DNA of 64,000 nucleotides, from contig NC_059372.1 in NCBI RefSeq assembly GCF_019703515.2, positions 14,273,992 through 14,337,991 on the forward strand. Reading direction: 5' to 3'. Source of the DNA: Myxocyprinus asiaticus. Taxonomy: Eukaryota; Chordata; Actinopteri; Cypriniformes; Catostomidae. Shown in pieces: positions 10,802-22,256 of the stretch. The notes under the pieces are model-generated. The model made no database searches and was not told where the DNA came from. It saw only the letters and a list, made by a program, of their open reading frames with translations. How positions within the stretch are numbered: the stretch's first letter is position 1; each line of letters starts with the position of its first letter. The position numbers and the translations under genes were made by a program.

Positions 10802-11004
10802 AAATCTGAATGAGTGATGCACGCCATCTCCTTTTATACCTGTATGTCCGGGACGGAGAGTGGCATGCAAATTCCACTCACCAATTTTTATTGGCCTGTT
10901 CCATTGTAAGCAAAGGTGATTGGGGCTCTCAAGATCAAACCCCTAGTGTCACTACATCGACACAACGTCTCGTTCCCTCCATCAGGGAATAGAGGTTACA
11001 TCAA
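10802..11004 (-). repeat. Right inverted terminal repeat with extension
   Basis: 10802-10974 mirrors the left repeat; 10975-11004 is an extension absent from the left end, as in known DIRS elements, where one terminal repeat is longer. hAT coding text resumes on the minus strand just beyond it. Confidence 0.82.
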
Positions 11005-11772
11005 TAACAAAGATGTTTTTGTGCAAGCCCATTCATCAAAGAGCGTGGTTTCGTCAATCAAACTGAGAGCGGGGATTCTGAAGTAGAAGTGTTCGAGGCT
11101 GCTCTGAATGTCTTTCCACTCTAGGATGTCTCTCAGTAGGGCCCACACAAGTTTTTTGTATGGAGGTAATCCACCGATGCTGAATAAAAGCTTCTCAATG
11201 CACAAAAGAAGTCATCCGCTCACATGTCACCAGCTTCAACCTGGGCATCCAACTGCTTTTTAATATCAGAGGGTATGAATTATTCCTCCAGCCTGGCCTG
11301 CAAGACTTTTCTCAGGTCATTAATGTGCAAAGCCACTTCTGTGGCTGATATGTGGTCTTGATCTACTATCTCCAGTGCATGGTTAAAAGTTTGCTTGAGT
11401 GCGAAGTCAATCCAAAGTTTAGTGCAAGAACTGCTGAAAACGACTCTTAGAAACTTTGGCCATTTTTCTTGAGAAAGTAAGTATGTACACAGACAATTGA
11501 AAATGTGTAGTATTCTTTCAAGAGCTGGACCAAGAGAGAGGAAATGTGTTGCCATGCAGTAATTTCTGATAGTCCAGCTGCACAAAAGCGAAGATGTTGC
11601 ACATGACAGCTTCAGATTTGGTTCGGGCAGAAGAAAATTTCAGATCATACAATTTCTTGATCAATTTCGCAGTGCAGTCAGCTGACCGAAAACTATGGCC
11701 ATGCACAACCGAATGAGAAGCAAAAAGTCCTTCACTTGCATGCACCTTGTCAGATTCTGAACTTTGCTTCAC
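11000..11772 (-). pseudogene. hAT transposase, N-terminal and central fragment
   Basis: Three minus-strand open segments (11518-11772, 11280-11585 and 10996-11205) follow one another right to left in different frames, so several frameshifts have accumulated. Readable pieces include SARTKSEAVMCNIFAF and, just before the insertion, LIDETTLFDEWACTK. Such text fits the core of a hAT transposase, which in active elements cuts at the inverted termini. The coding sequence stops at the DIRS junction near 11004 and resumes at about 8035. Identification depends largely on the C-terminal fragment and the termini. No BED zinc finger could be recognised in the N-terminal part. Confidence 0.65.
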
Positions 11773-12123
11773 AAAAAAAAAAAAAAAAAAAAATCGCTAA
11801 CACACTAGTGTGGCACACTAACTTTTAGCAGTAAGTTAGGCTATGTCTGTAAACTCTTTTTGACGATCTTCATTAAATGTAAATGCATGCTTTCTTGACA
11901 TTTTCCAGCCACAATTGTGTGCTCTTTCAAACTCTTCAATCAGTTCACTAACTGGACGTCTATTGATAGGGGATTGCGATTGGATAGTTTAATCCAATCA
12001 TGCACTTCAAATAACATTGTGTGATTTTATTGGTTTTACAAGCCATATCCTTAAATAAGAAAAAGTGCTTAAATACGAGATTTTCCCGGGAAAAACGAGA
12101 CGTCTGGCCACCCTACTTTTGCT

Positions 12124-13051
12124 CAAGTCTTCAGCTTTTCCTGAGAAAAAACCCTAGCGATCTTTTATCCAGTCATTAAATTCTTCCAAAACCAAATTAT
12201 TTGAGCTCTACCATCCTTATTAATTTAATAGCTCTATATTCGTGCTGTATGCAAACAACTGGCTTATTGGAGTCTTCTTATTTGTCCTAGCAAATTGGAT
12301 CTTTTAGCTTTTTTTAACTACATATGAAGGGTAATACATACATTCTTTATTCTTACAGTGTAACTATTTGTTATGTAATACAAACACAAATGTTCCATAT
12401 CTCCTGCAATGTGTAGACCAAGAGAGTGTTTACGCCAAAAGAGGCCAGAAACTCACCACTAGTTTTCACATCAGTAACACACAGTCATAATCAATCACAG
12501 ATTCAGTGCATGTTCTAGTGTACTCCGTTTCACACTGTGTGTATATAAGAGTCAGCTGTTGTTATGGCTGGTGTTTAGTGTGAGCTCAGTGCCACGGCTG
12601 AGCTGAGGTGTGGAATGGGTCTCCCACTGATCCGATGAAGTCAAGCTTGCCCTTGAGAGACTTTTAGATGGGGAGAGAGAAGGGGGAGATGGGAATCTAT
12701 GTTGCGTCAAAGCAAGATCCTCTTTGAAACCTTTCAACTCAATACAAAATTACGGCATGTGAGCACTTTGATCCCCAAACGGATGAGCAGCAGTCTTGCA
12801 GCAGGCCGTCGCCCTGTATTACGCACAGCACGCTTCCTGTTCACACCTGCATCTGACTAATCCACTGAGCTGATTACCCAACAAATCTAAATCAGCCCTG
12901 TGCATGGCGTGGATCACTCTGTTTCATAAAATACCACAATTTAACCCCCTATAACTGCTCCCCCAAAAGTATCTCTACATCCTGCTGTAACCACTCTGAC
13001 AGCAGTGCCGGATCAAGGTTCTACTAGGCCCCAAGGCACAAGTCTTCACAG
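12124..13051. other. Unassigned non-coding sequence
   Basis: Flanks of the two hAT elements. No ORF, RNA gene or repeat ends are recognised. The part near 13005-13045 (GTGCCGGATCAAGG, TAGGCCCCAAGGC) resembles the margin of another repeat, and it continues after the next element. Confidence 0.35.
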
Positions 13052-13649
13052 CTCCCCTCTAGGGCTGGGCGATATGTAAAAAATATTTTAGCGATAATTG
13101 CCTTAAAAAAATATTGCGATATCCGATTACATCATCAACCCACCTGCCAAGGGTTGGTGAATTTTTTTTGCTTTATTGATTTTGCTTTAAAAATTTTAAT
13201 CATTTATTGAAACACAAAAAACTTAAGACATTTCTAAATTCAAAATGCACTTTAAACTAAACAAAAAAAGCATTAAAATAATGAAGTGATCAAAAAAATC
13301 TTATTTAACCACCTCCCCAAATCCAAATATTTACCGTCTCCAATGGCTCCATTTGCCATCATGCAAGCATCCATCAACACAGATGGAAAATTACTAATAG
13401 CCTACAGATTAAGAACAAAAGACAATTATAAATGTAAATGATCAAAATAAATAAGCCTAATAAATTCCCTTGTGTTCCCAAAATAATGCTGCCAAATGTG
13501 TGTTCTTATCGAATTTGTGTTTGTATTGTGTTTTGGTAATACAGTTAATGCTGCCAAAAGAAAAGAAAAGAATACTCAATTTTAGGTTCAAGGTGAACGT
13601 GTCTTGTATTACTTTATGATTTATTCACTTTCATCTTTGTTTCTTTAAT

Positions 13650-13687
<38 letters not shown>
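13650..13687. repeat. (TA)n microsatellite
   Basis: About 38 bp of alternating TA inside the hAT-like element. Confidence 0.95.
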
Positions 13688-13689
<2 letters not shown>

Positions 13690-14714
13690 CTGAACCTGCT
13701 GAGTTGCGTTCACAATGCATGCCAACCACGTGGAAATAAAGTGAACTAAAGTCACAGCACCTCCTGAGATGATTAGAGATCATTTGCAGCATTTTTATAG
13801 ACAACAGTATTCTTGCAAACAGTTTTCAGATTAATGAAACAGAGAAAAAAAATAATAAAAACAAAGAGAGTGAAAACTCTTTACATGTCTTGTGTCTCGT
13901 GGCACAAGTGCATGTTCCAGCTCGTGCTGCATGCCTCTGAACAAACAGCGAATCAGACACAAGCAGTAGCTATGTTTCCATCCAAGTTGTGAATTAATTT
14001 ATGCGAAAAATCACAATATCACAAACACAATGTGTGGATAAAGCCGTGTTTCTATCCCTTGCGTTCAAAAGAACAAAATCGTCACTTCCGGGGAAATTGT
14101 AGCAACTGTGTGTCTCTTTTATTAATAAAATACTCGCGGTTTAGGACGCGCAGACAAAACACTTTAATAACTCATTTCATGACTGGAAATGACGCGTCAC
14201 ACAGTTCTGGGAACACTATGTGTGTGTGCGTTCCTCCATCATGACTTTGCGGTGTGGATCTATAAGATATTTCTTTTAAGTATCAATAAACCTGCTCTTT
14301 GGGAAGAAGTGCAAGTTTGTGTTTAACTTAATTGCTCTGCAAACTCTATGCAGGCTTTGTATTTTTAGGACACCTGTATTTCAGAATGACCAGGGCAACA
14401 ATTCAGTTGTGATGACTGGTCCGCTGGTTCATCCAGTTATGAATGAATTATTCAGTCACATGATTTTTTTGATGCGCATCTTGTATTCCTGTTAAATTCA
14501 ATAGGAGTTCATTCCATAAATGTGTTTCCATCATAGTTTGTGCATTTCTTCTTATCGAATAAAAAAAATGTATCCACCTCAAGCAAGCTTATAAGTTTTC
14601 CATGTGTATTTTGGAGATTTTATTTGCATCTTGGTATTTCCATCCAGCAGATTTTAAGAAGAAGCCTTTATTTTTTTCACACATTATAAATTTTAACATA
14701 CACAGTGAAATTAT

Positions 14715-14880
14715 TTTTTCACATATCCCAGCCAAGCTGGGGTCAGCCATGATACAGTGCCCCTGGAACAGATAGGGTCAAGGGCCCAACAGTGGCATCT
14801 TGGCAGTGCTGGGGCTTGAACCCCCAACCTTCTCGTCAGTAACGCAATGCCTTAACTGCTGAGCCACCACTGCCCATTGA
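14715..14880 (-). mobile_element. tRNA-derived SINE
   Basis: On the minus strand it begins GGGCAGTGGTGGCTCAGCAG, followed by TTAAGGC, and then GGTTCAAGCCC: an A box (TGGCTCAGCAGTTAAGG) and a B box of a polymerase III promoter at tRNA-like spacing. The body (CACTGTTGGGCCCTTGACCC, CAGGGGCACTGTATCATGGC) is typical of fish SINEs. It lies inside the hAT-like element, so it inserted later or was carried by it. No poly-A or target duplication was defined. Confidence 0.8.
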
Positions 14881-15344
14881 TGGCTTTTCTTTTGTCTGTT
14901 CTTAAACATATAATAAAGTGAGTTTCTGCAAGCGCATGTCTTTTTTTGACTAACAGCATTTCTTGTCGTGTGTCACTTCAAGACATCTTGCAACAGGTTG
15001 CCCACCTGTTGCGGGCAGATGAGCAAAATGACCCGTGCTTGAAATAAATTTGGACGAGGAGCTCGCAAACTGGATTCAGTCTCGTTGCATTTGGTGGGTG
15101 CTAGTTTCACACCCTGGTCACTGCTTAATATATTTGCTGACTTCCCAGATCCATGGTTTTGCCATTTCCCGATATTGTTGATCATGTCTGTTCAGAATCG
15201 GCATCAGGATCTTTGTAAGACATCATCGATATCCGATTACATCATCCTATTGCCCAGCCCAACTCCCCTCCCAGCGGCAGACCCCTCATCATATGTTAAG
15301 CAATCAGACTGATTCAAAGCTTGTTTAAGCGGTTTTCCACCATC

Positions 15345-15399
15345 GGGCTGAACTAGGGTTGCCAACTGTCCCGTATTAGCTGGGAAGTCCCGTATTTAA
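15345..15399. repeat. Edge of a repeat starting TAGGGTTGCCAACTGTCCCG
   Basis: The TAGGGTTGCCAACTGTCCCG terminus, followed by GTATTAGCTGGGAAGTCCCG, resembles a known fish hAT terminus. Copy 2 of the foldback element interrupts it immediately after CCCGTAT. Its other end could lie beyond 17150 but was not found. Confidence 0.45.
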
Positions 15400-17149
15400 A
15401 GGAATAGTTCATCCAAAAAATAAAATTCTCTCATTATCTACTCACCCTCATGCCATCCCAGATGTTGACTTACTTTCTTTTGTAGTACAAAAATGAAGAT
15501 TTTTAAGAAGAATATCTCAGCTCTGTAGGTCCATACAATACAAGTGAATGCGGACCAAAATGTTGAAGTTCAAAAAAGCATATAAATGCAGCACAAAAGT
15601 AGTCCATAAGACTCCAGTGGTTTAATCCATATCTTCTGAAGCAATCCAGTTAGGTTTGGATGTGAACAGACCAAAATGTAATTCAATTTTCACTATAAAT
15701 CTTGACATCAGCAGTCTCATTGGCGATCATGATTTCAAGCTCAATTATACTTCCTACCCCCATCTAGCGCTCTGCACATGCGTCAGTCACTAGGAAGTGT
15801 AATTGAGCTTGAAATCATGATCAAGCTTGAAATCATGATTGTGCATAGAGACTGCAGTGGCAAGATGTACAGTGAAAAATGACTTACATTTTGGTCTGTT
15901 CTCATCCAAAATCAGTTCGATCACATAACAAGACATGGATTAAACTATTGGAGTTATGGATTATTTTTAAAGTGGTTTTATACCGGACGCGGTGGGAGGC
16001 AGACTTTGCTTGTGATCTTGCCGCTTCTCATTTGTACAGGCGTTTTCCATTCACATGAGTAGCAACAGTAGAAGTGCAATAAAGCCACCCATTGCTTCAG
16101 ATACTGCGTCTATAAGGCGATTACTGTAAATATTGTATTAGTTTTCATGTAAGTGATTGCACTTAAATTGCCACTTATTTTTTCATAAAAAGTTTTATAA
16201 CTATAAGTATTGTAATAAGCTATTTAAATTAATGTAAAAGTATAATATCAAGGCTAAACAATGTAATTGTAAATATTGATGGCGTCTTGCCACCTGTCTC
16301 CATATTTGATGAGTTCTGCATTTTCTTTAATGACCAAAGAAACAGAATGCATATTTTTACTGGCAAATCGTTATAGTATAAATAACATCACATCAATAAT
16401 AAAAAAAAGAGAGGGCTACAAATGAACATTCAAAATCCACAAAACACTCTGCCAATATCCCGCCTGGGAAATTTTATTTTCTGTTTATCTAAAGTTGATG
16501 TTTCAGACACCTATTGCGAGGAAATTAAAGTATATGGTCCATGGCCCATTTGTATATACCGCACAGTCGTCTATCTTCCAAACATAAGCTATACATGTTT
16601 CCGTAGTCTATTTTCACCTGGTACACCGACTCGTCCAGTCACAGCTTTCTATGAGGCTGTTTTCCTATTTTTGTCTCTATAAACGCTCAGAGAAATGTTA
16701 TATAGCTCAGGAAATTCGGCAACAGCGAGTATATTTGTCTCCATGTTGTTTTTGACTAAACAAAAGCTAAATGTTATTTGATTGGTTGTGAATAAATTCA
16801 GCTCTTACTGATTGGTCAATGACAAGCGGCAGCCACAGAGAGATAAAATATTTTTCCTACATGGTGTGCGCCGCAAGCAGTCATGCATGACAAAGTAGCA
16901 AGATTCTCGTGAACAAGCTTGGAGAGCGGCGCCGCTTCGACTGCCACTTCAGTTTTGCCGCCTGCAGCCCCTCTCTCATTGAAAATGAATAGGAAACCCA
17001 CGGCTACCACGTGCCGCGTAAAATCGCCTTTAGATATTCTTCTAAAAATCTTTGTTTTTGTTCTGCAGAAGAAAAAGTCATACACATCTGGGATGGTGTG
17101 AGAGTGAGTAAATGATGAGATAATTTTCATTTTTGGGTGAACAATTCGT
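15400..17149. mobile_element. Foldback element, copy 2, with internal insertion
   Basis: Flanked by TTAA (15396-15399 and 17150-17153). The left end is AGGAATAGTTCATCC and the right end GGGTGAACAATTCG, inverted repeats of each other. The arms extend to a centre near 15750-15800 (left GATTTCAAGCTCAATTATAC; right TGTAATTGAGCTTGAAATC), so 15600-15970 can form a long hairpin. The right arm repeats a short unit (CTTGAAATCATGAT twice, 15811-15839). A separate 1.07-kb segment (about 15970-17036) interrupts the right arm. Confidence 0.8.
15970..17036. mobile_element. Non-autonomous DNA element inside foldback copy 2
   Basis: The left margin AAAGTGGTTTTATACCGGAC and the right margin read in reverse (TAAAGGCGATTTTACGCGGC) are inverted relatives. 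Between them are no recognisable domains; the open segment 16422-16682 (86 codons) matches nothing I know. Sequence expected in the foldback arm on either side is partly missing, so a deletion accompanied or followed insertion. Family unassigned. Confidence 0.5.
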
Positions 17150-17153
17150 TTAA

Positions 17154-17400
17154 GCAATGAACCTGGTAGATTGGTGAAGCGATGAGGCAAAATGCTCAAG
17201 GGGGACTCTTCCTGTTTGATGGCGAAATGTCCTGTTTTAAAGAGCACAAAATGCTTAAGAATCCCATATTCACATGGCAAAAAGTTGGCAATCATAGGCC
17301 GAACAGTTTTAAGCACAGCAAGTAGAAGATCCAGCCTTGTCTGACGGATGAACATTACAGTTGCTTTAAACCCTTCTAATTCCTGCAATTAGTCTCTTTA
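17154..17400 (-). other. Minus-strand open segment of unknown origin
   Basis: The minus strand from 17388 reads MQELEGFKATVMFIRQ, then LDLLLAVLKTVRPMIANF and CEYGILKHFVLFKTGHF for about 75 codons before entering the foldback end. The text is protein-like and lies in the flank of the interrupted TAGGGTTGCC repeat, so it could be a decayed transposase or gene fragment. I do not recognise it and no catalytic motif is visible. Confidence 0.25.
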
Positions 17401-17691
17401 CCTAGCCTTTAAAATCGAGGCTGTTGCATTTACAATGCAAATATTTTTTCACCACTTAACATTAAGGTGGGGAGCGGGCTCATTTGGAGGGTTTTGATGC
17501 TGTCTGTCAGCCTTCTCCTCAGCAGGCATTTGGCGAGACGAAGTGGCACATCATGGCAGTGGAAAGCTGCACCAGATTGAGCAATGACTCACACTTTTGC
17601 TTGCAGGTTCATTGCAGTACTGAGCTTGTACAGCTGGGCAGCTGATGTGCTGTCGTGTGCCCATTTACACGTATAGACGAGCACTGCGCAC

Positions 17692-17694
17692 ACA

Positions 17695-17727
<33 letters not shown>
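17692..17727. repeat. (CA)n microsatellite
   Basis: Alternating CA with one CCC interruption, in a region without genes. Confidence 0.93.
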
Positions 17728-17730
<3 letters not shown>

Positions 17731-17853
17731 TGGCATAGTCCCAGGGGTTTAATGGAGACTCTTGACAGCAGAGGTGTATTTGAGTTATGGGCCAATTGAT
17801 TTGCATCTACCACTGACTCGCATAGGATTATGTGAACATAGAGGATATTGAGT

Positions 17854-17887
<34 letters not shown>
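17854..17887. repeat. (GA)n microsatellite
   Basis: About 32 bp of uninterrupted GA. Open frames across it are repeat artefacts. Confidence 0.93.
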
Positions 17888-17889
<2 letters not shown>

Positions 17890-17890
<1 letters not shown>

Positions 17891-18480
17891 TGAGGATGCA
17901 ATGGACACTGCTGTTGAGGAGCTGCCTTTAAACACCAACATTAAGGGCAGAAATCCATCAGTCTTGAAATACTCAGAGAGAAATGGAGCCCTTGTATCAA
18001 TACTGTGCATTGCACAAAGCAATGCAGGCTTCAACGAGAGAGAAGTTTTGGAAATGGACGATAAACACTGGCACAAAGTATGTTTAAACCTTACAGTGGT
18101 TTAAAACAGTCAAGACATACTTAAAAATTGCATAACATTAGATTTCATTAACACATTATCAAAGCAAGTGGCATTTTCAAACAAAATATGTTAGACCTTT
18201 TATTCCCACAGAACCAACTTTACTAATCTGAGCCATATTGGCAATGACTTTTAACCAACTGGTGTCAACAGGTCTAGTTCATCACATTAACTATAGACAT
18301 GTTCCACTACTGTTTGACAATCAGGAAGTGTTCAAATACTAGTTGTCTTTTTGAAAGCAGTACATATTATTTTTTTATTTTAAACCCTACAAAAAAATTT
18401 TGTGAAAAATTTTGCTTGTGCTTGTACTATCTTTCTTTAAAAAATAAATGCCACTTGGTTTGATATCAGGATGAAGGATT
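17890..18480. other. Unassigned non-coding sequence
   Basis: No gene or repeat is recognised. A short plus-strand frame (to 18104) begins in the GA repeat and has no family features. Confidence 0.35.
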
Positions 18481-18483
18481 AGC

Positions 18484-18655
<172 letters not shown>

Positions 18656-18754
18656 AAGCAATAATTTTCCTACTCCAATGCTTGTTTTATATTACATTAG
18701 AAAAAAGACCGAAAATAATAATAAGCATTTAACTTTTTTTTTTAGGTACTTACA

Positions 18755-19283
18755 TGTCATGATCCTGCCATTTAGATCTTGTTTTATTCTTGTTGTGGCA
18801 GGGTTGTGACAGTTTCCTCCACCCAGCTCTTAGGTTGTCCCATGTGCTTGTGTTTTCTTCTCTCCCTCATGTTTCCCCAGGTGCTGCTCAGCAGCGCAAT
18901 CAGCATTGCCATGGCAGCATTGATTAGCACAGCTTGTGTTTATGGGTAGCACCTGGTTTCAGTCCTCCCTTCCCCTTATATTCTCTCCTTTGTCTTGTCT
19001 TCCTTGTCGGATCATTTTTGTTTTGTTCAGTCTTCAGTCTAGTCATGTCAGTTTTTGTCTAGTTTGCCTAGTTGTTTTTTTTTTTCTTCTTCTTCTGTTA
19101 TTTTAGTTTTTCCCTTGTGAGATGTTTTCTAGTCAGTTTGTTCTTAGTTTATTTTGTAGTCTTGTTGTATCTTGTTCTCCCTCGTGAGAGTTTTGTTTGT
19201 ATTTTGTTGGTTTTGTTTTGTTTTAATAAAACACCTTAGCATTGCCATCCTGCATCTTGGGTCCTTCCTCCAAATTCTTGACA
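18755..19283 (+). mobile_element. Probable solo LTR of a retrotransposon
   Basis: A 529-bp unit begins TGTCATGATCCTGCC and ends TTCTTGACA, giving TG...CA ends, with AATAAA at 19225-19230 near the 3' end and the phrase GCATCTTGGGTCCTTCCTCC that I associate with fish Gypsy-type LTR 3' ends. Flanking bases CTTAC and CTTGC are a possible 5-bp duplication with one mismatch if the start is shifted by one base. No internal coding region follows, so this would be a solo LTR left by recombination. It could instead be the tail of another retroelement. Confidence 0.55.
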
Positions 19284-21950
19284 CTTGCACTTGTCATTAC
19301 CCTAATGATCTCGTGCAAACATAACTTAAATGTTTTAATTGAGTCTTCTGAAATATTTCAGATGTGTTACACTTTTTCACCATCTGGAAGTTGGATCCAA
19401 TTTGGATGCTTTACACGACCCCTTGGAGTCCGGCAATCATCATTAATTAGGCTCAGATTGTACGACCACAGCCAAGGTCAGACAGCGATAATGTTTCATG
19501 GAATGTACCAATTATAGCATTCGTTCCAAGGCTGGCACTTCAGCCCAACCTTGAGTATGGCTTTGTAATGGTTATAACATAGGACATGTGTGTTCACTAA
19601 ACAGCTGCAGTCTACATTCACACACATCTGTCACTGCTGACTTCAAATCACCAAAGTCAAATGTTTCCTTTTCATCGGCTTGCAGACTTGAGCTCTCATA
19701 ATAATTGCAACCATAGAAATGTAAAAGAATCTGGTCAGATATTGCTGTGTGTTAACACTGTTAACAGATCCATAGAAAACAAATTAAAAATGCAAACTTT
19801 AATTCGATAGGATAGTGGAGAGTAGAGAACACATTATATGGCTAGTGGAGAGAAAGAGAATAGTAACCGTACTCAGGACAGAGAACTGTTCTGGTATATA
19901 AAGAAAGATAAAATATAATCAGCCGTCTTGCAATTTAATGATGGCAAATAAGATCAAAATTAATTAAAATTAACCCAAAATAAATTTGGGGGTTTTTACA
20001 GTATTTTCTCAATTTTGTATACAAATATTAAAAAACAGGTAAATATATGCAGTACATATACATGGGTCTGTATGTATACAATACATTTTCCAAATGCCTT
20101 TACACGTCAGAAAACTTTATCTTGGCACCAAAATGCCTAAAAGATGAAAAATTGGTTTTCTAATTACAAGCAAACTATCTCAGCTCAGTCAAATTGGATT
20201 GAGATTTATCTTTGCCATTCAGATTGAATTACCCTATTATTCAAACATACCACCACTTGTTCTTAGCAGACCAGCAAATAATGTATTGGGTAAACCTGTA
20301 TTTGATTACCAGTGGATGACTAAGATGCATTTGAGGGTTAGTGCAGTAGAACTTCAATATGGATACCCTCCAAATATTGACCCTGCCTCTCTTAAGAATA
20401 CACACTGCGTTTAATAGGCTATACTTACACAAGACTTGGTAGATGGACTTTTCTCCTCTGGCAGTTTTGCAATACTTTTGATGGCTGCCACCGGTTCATT
20501 TCCCACTCTAAATTATTGATGGATCATGGAATAAGTGCTCTTGCTATGTTCCTTTTTTAAGTACAAAGATGTAGAAGACAGGCCAATCTGTAATATATTT
20601 TTGTTTTTGCTTATCAAACTATTGATTGTAGAATGCCAGTTTAAAAGATTAAATGACAGATGTGCCGTGGGGAGATGTGACAGATTTCTGCATTATGTCT
20701 CTTTGTGGTAATTCTAATACCTTCAGCAACTTTCCCTATTGTCAAATCAGAAAATGTTTTATTTTTTCTCCACAAACTAAAAAAAATAAATAAATAAAAA
20801 AAAAAAATAAAAAAAAAAATGAGGAAAAGATTAACGTAGCCTGTAAAAAGGAATATTGATGCTGCAATATCTCATTTACTGTAGAAAGAGACCGCTAATG
20901 ACTACGCTAGTTCTCTCTGACAGTCAAAAATAAAAAAACATTTCAGTGTATAACACAACCTTGTGATGCTGGCAGATGAAAATTGATTCTGAGGCCAGGC
21001 AAAAGGATAAACACTGATTATATAGTGAAGAAGGTTTCTGTAGAGAAAGTGGCAGCACAGATCATTACGAAGCAAAATTTGACTCGCAGAATCAAACATC
21101 AGCTCTGTACCTCTAGTAGTGTTTATTATATAGCTTACTGAAACTCATCTGAAATGAACATCTGCAAAGACACAAATTTGCAGTGATTCGTGTGATGATG
21201 CACTTCTTTTACATTGCAATATTTTCCCCACAATCTAGTGTGTTGAATAAAGATGGTTTATTTTGATGAGTTTATTCACACAAACAGAATAATACACACA
21301 AACAAAGGAACGATTATTGATATGATATTGATATGAAACAAAGGATGATTATTGTATAAAAGTACCTAACCATTAAAAAAAAAAAAGTATTTCTCCCTCT
21401 TATTTCGCCTTACTATATATAGTTTATAAAAAAATAGAGATAGTTCCATTAGTTTATATAATTTATGTGAAAGCTCTTTTAACTTTCAACTTTAAGTGCA
21501 AAAAAGACAAAAATGCATTTCTTGCTCTATCCTAAATGTAACTGATTTTTTAAATCAAAATATGTCTAGTAATAAAAAATAAAAAAACTATTAATTAATT
21601 GTGATAATTAATGGTATTTGTGGACACTTTCAGGTCAAATTGTACTCTGTGTGAAAAGTTACCAATGGCCCTGTTGACTTGATTTAGGTGAGGCAATTAC
21701 ATGCTTCTGTCCAAAGATGGCACTGTTCTAGCAAAATTACTACTGGACTACCACTTCCCTCACACCTGCGGCTGGTTAGAAAATAAAGACTATAGATTTA
21801 CAGTTTTCATACTTGTAAAGGTTTTATTTCCCATAAAACGTAAATTAATTGCAGAAATTGACTATAATCTCCAAAAAGGCTAGCCCTTTTCACATGTGAG
21901 AATCATAAAGCACGAAATTCTAAGCTCTTTATCTATGTTATTTTTAATAT
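19284..21950. other. Unassigned non-coding sequence
   Basis: Long AT-rich stretch with no supportable gene. It holds an A-rich run (20778-20820, AAATAAATAAAT-like), scattered short open frames without family motifs, and no recognised transposon ends. Confidence 0.4.
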
Positions 21951-22219
21951 TACAGTTTTTCTCAATCGCTTTGACTCAATTCTCGAATGAGAATTACATT
22001 TTTCAAAACCTTAAGTTTAAATCTCTGAACAATTAGTTTCTTGTTAACACCAGATTTGAATTTCTTATCCATTTAAGCAAATTGCACGTTTTGGCACATG
22101 TGTGCAAAAGAGTAAGTACAATTGTCTACAATTTGCACAATAACTAAATGCACATGGCTTGCTGATCAAAACTGATGAGTTGATTCTCAGTGAAATTGTC
22201 ATGGGCAATTTCATTGTTG

Positions 22220-22225
<6 letters not shown>

Positions 22226-22253
<28 letters not shown>
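22226..22253. repeat. T homopolymer
   Basis: A run of about 28 T within the mariner-type element. Confidence 0.93.

Positions 22254-22256
<3 letters not shown>

Larger units (their letters stand above)
8033..11004 (+). mobile_element. DIRS-like tyrosine-recombinase retroelement, internally deleted
   Basis: The element sits inside the hAT transposase. It has inverted terminal repeats (8036-8201 against 10802-10974), a Gag-like region and an RNase H-proximal region. Text near 10693-10740 is complementary to the outermost right end (10962-11004), which matches the internal complementary region of DIRS elements. No direct target duplication is visible, in line with recombinase-based integration. 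The RT active-site part between Gag and RNase H is absent and no tyrosine recombinase is present, so the copy is non-autonomous. Boundaries come from where the hAT protein stops and resumes. Confidence 0.85.
7566..12115 (-). mobile_element. hAT transposon, interrupted by a DIRS-like element
   Basis: The ends are inverted: 7566-7578 TAGGGTGACCAGA and 12103-12115 TCTGGCCACCCTA differ at one of 13 positions. They are flanked by an 8-bp duplication with one mismatch (CATTTGCT at 7558-7565; CTTTTGCT at 12116-12123). Eight-base duplications and short termini are hallmarks of hAT elements. The transposase runs right to left and shows a hAT dimerisation signature near the left end. The element is about 1.6 kb without the roughly 2.97-kb insertion. 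An A-run sits at 11773-11793. It is dead: the reading frame is fragmented and interrupted. Confidence 0.88.
13060..15262. mobile_element. Non-autonomous hAT-like element with perfect 8-bp target duplication
   Basis: The left end starts TAGGGCTGGGCGATA at 13060; the right end is TATTGCCCAGCCCAA, whose reverse complement starts TTGGGCTGGGCAATA. Exact duplications CTCCCCTC flank it (13052-13059 and 15263-15270). The 20-bp word CGATATCCGATTACATCATC is present near both ends in the same orientation (about 13118 and 15228). The 2.2-kb interior has no transposase-like ORF; it includes a TA microsatellite (13650-13687) and a minus-strand SINE. The GGGCTGGGCGAT terminus is a familiar fish hAT end. Confidence 0.85.

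Noticed and set aside
16422..16682. 86-codon plus-strand open frame within the insertion in foldback copy 2
   Set aside because: No domain or motif is recognised, and it lies in a non-autonomous element; chance length is plausible.
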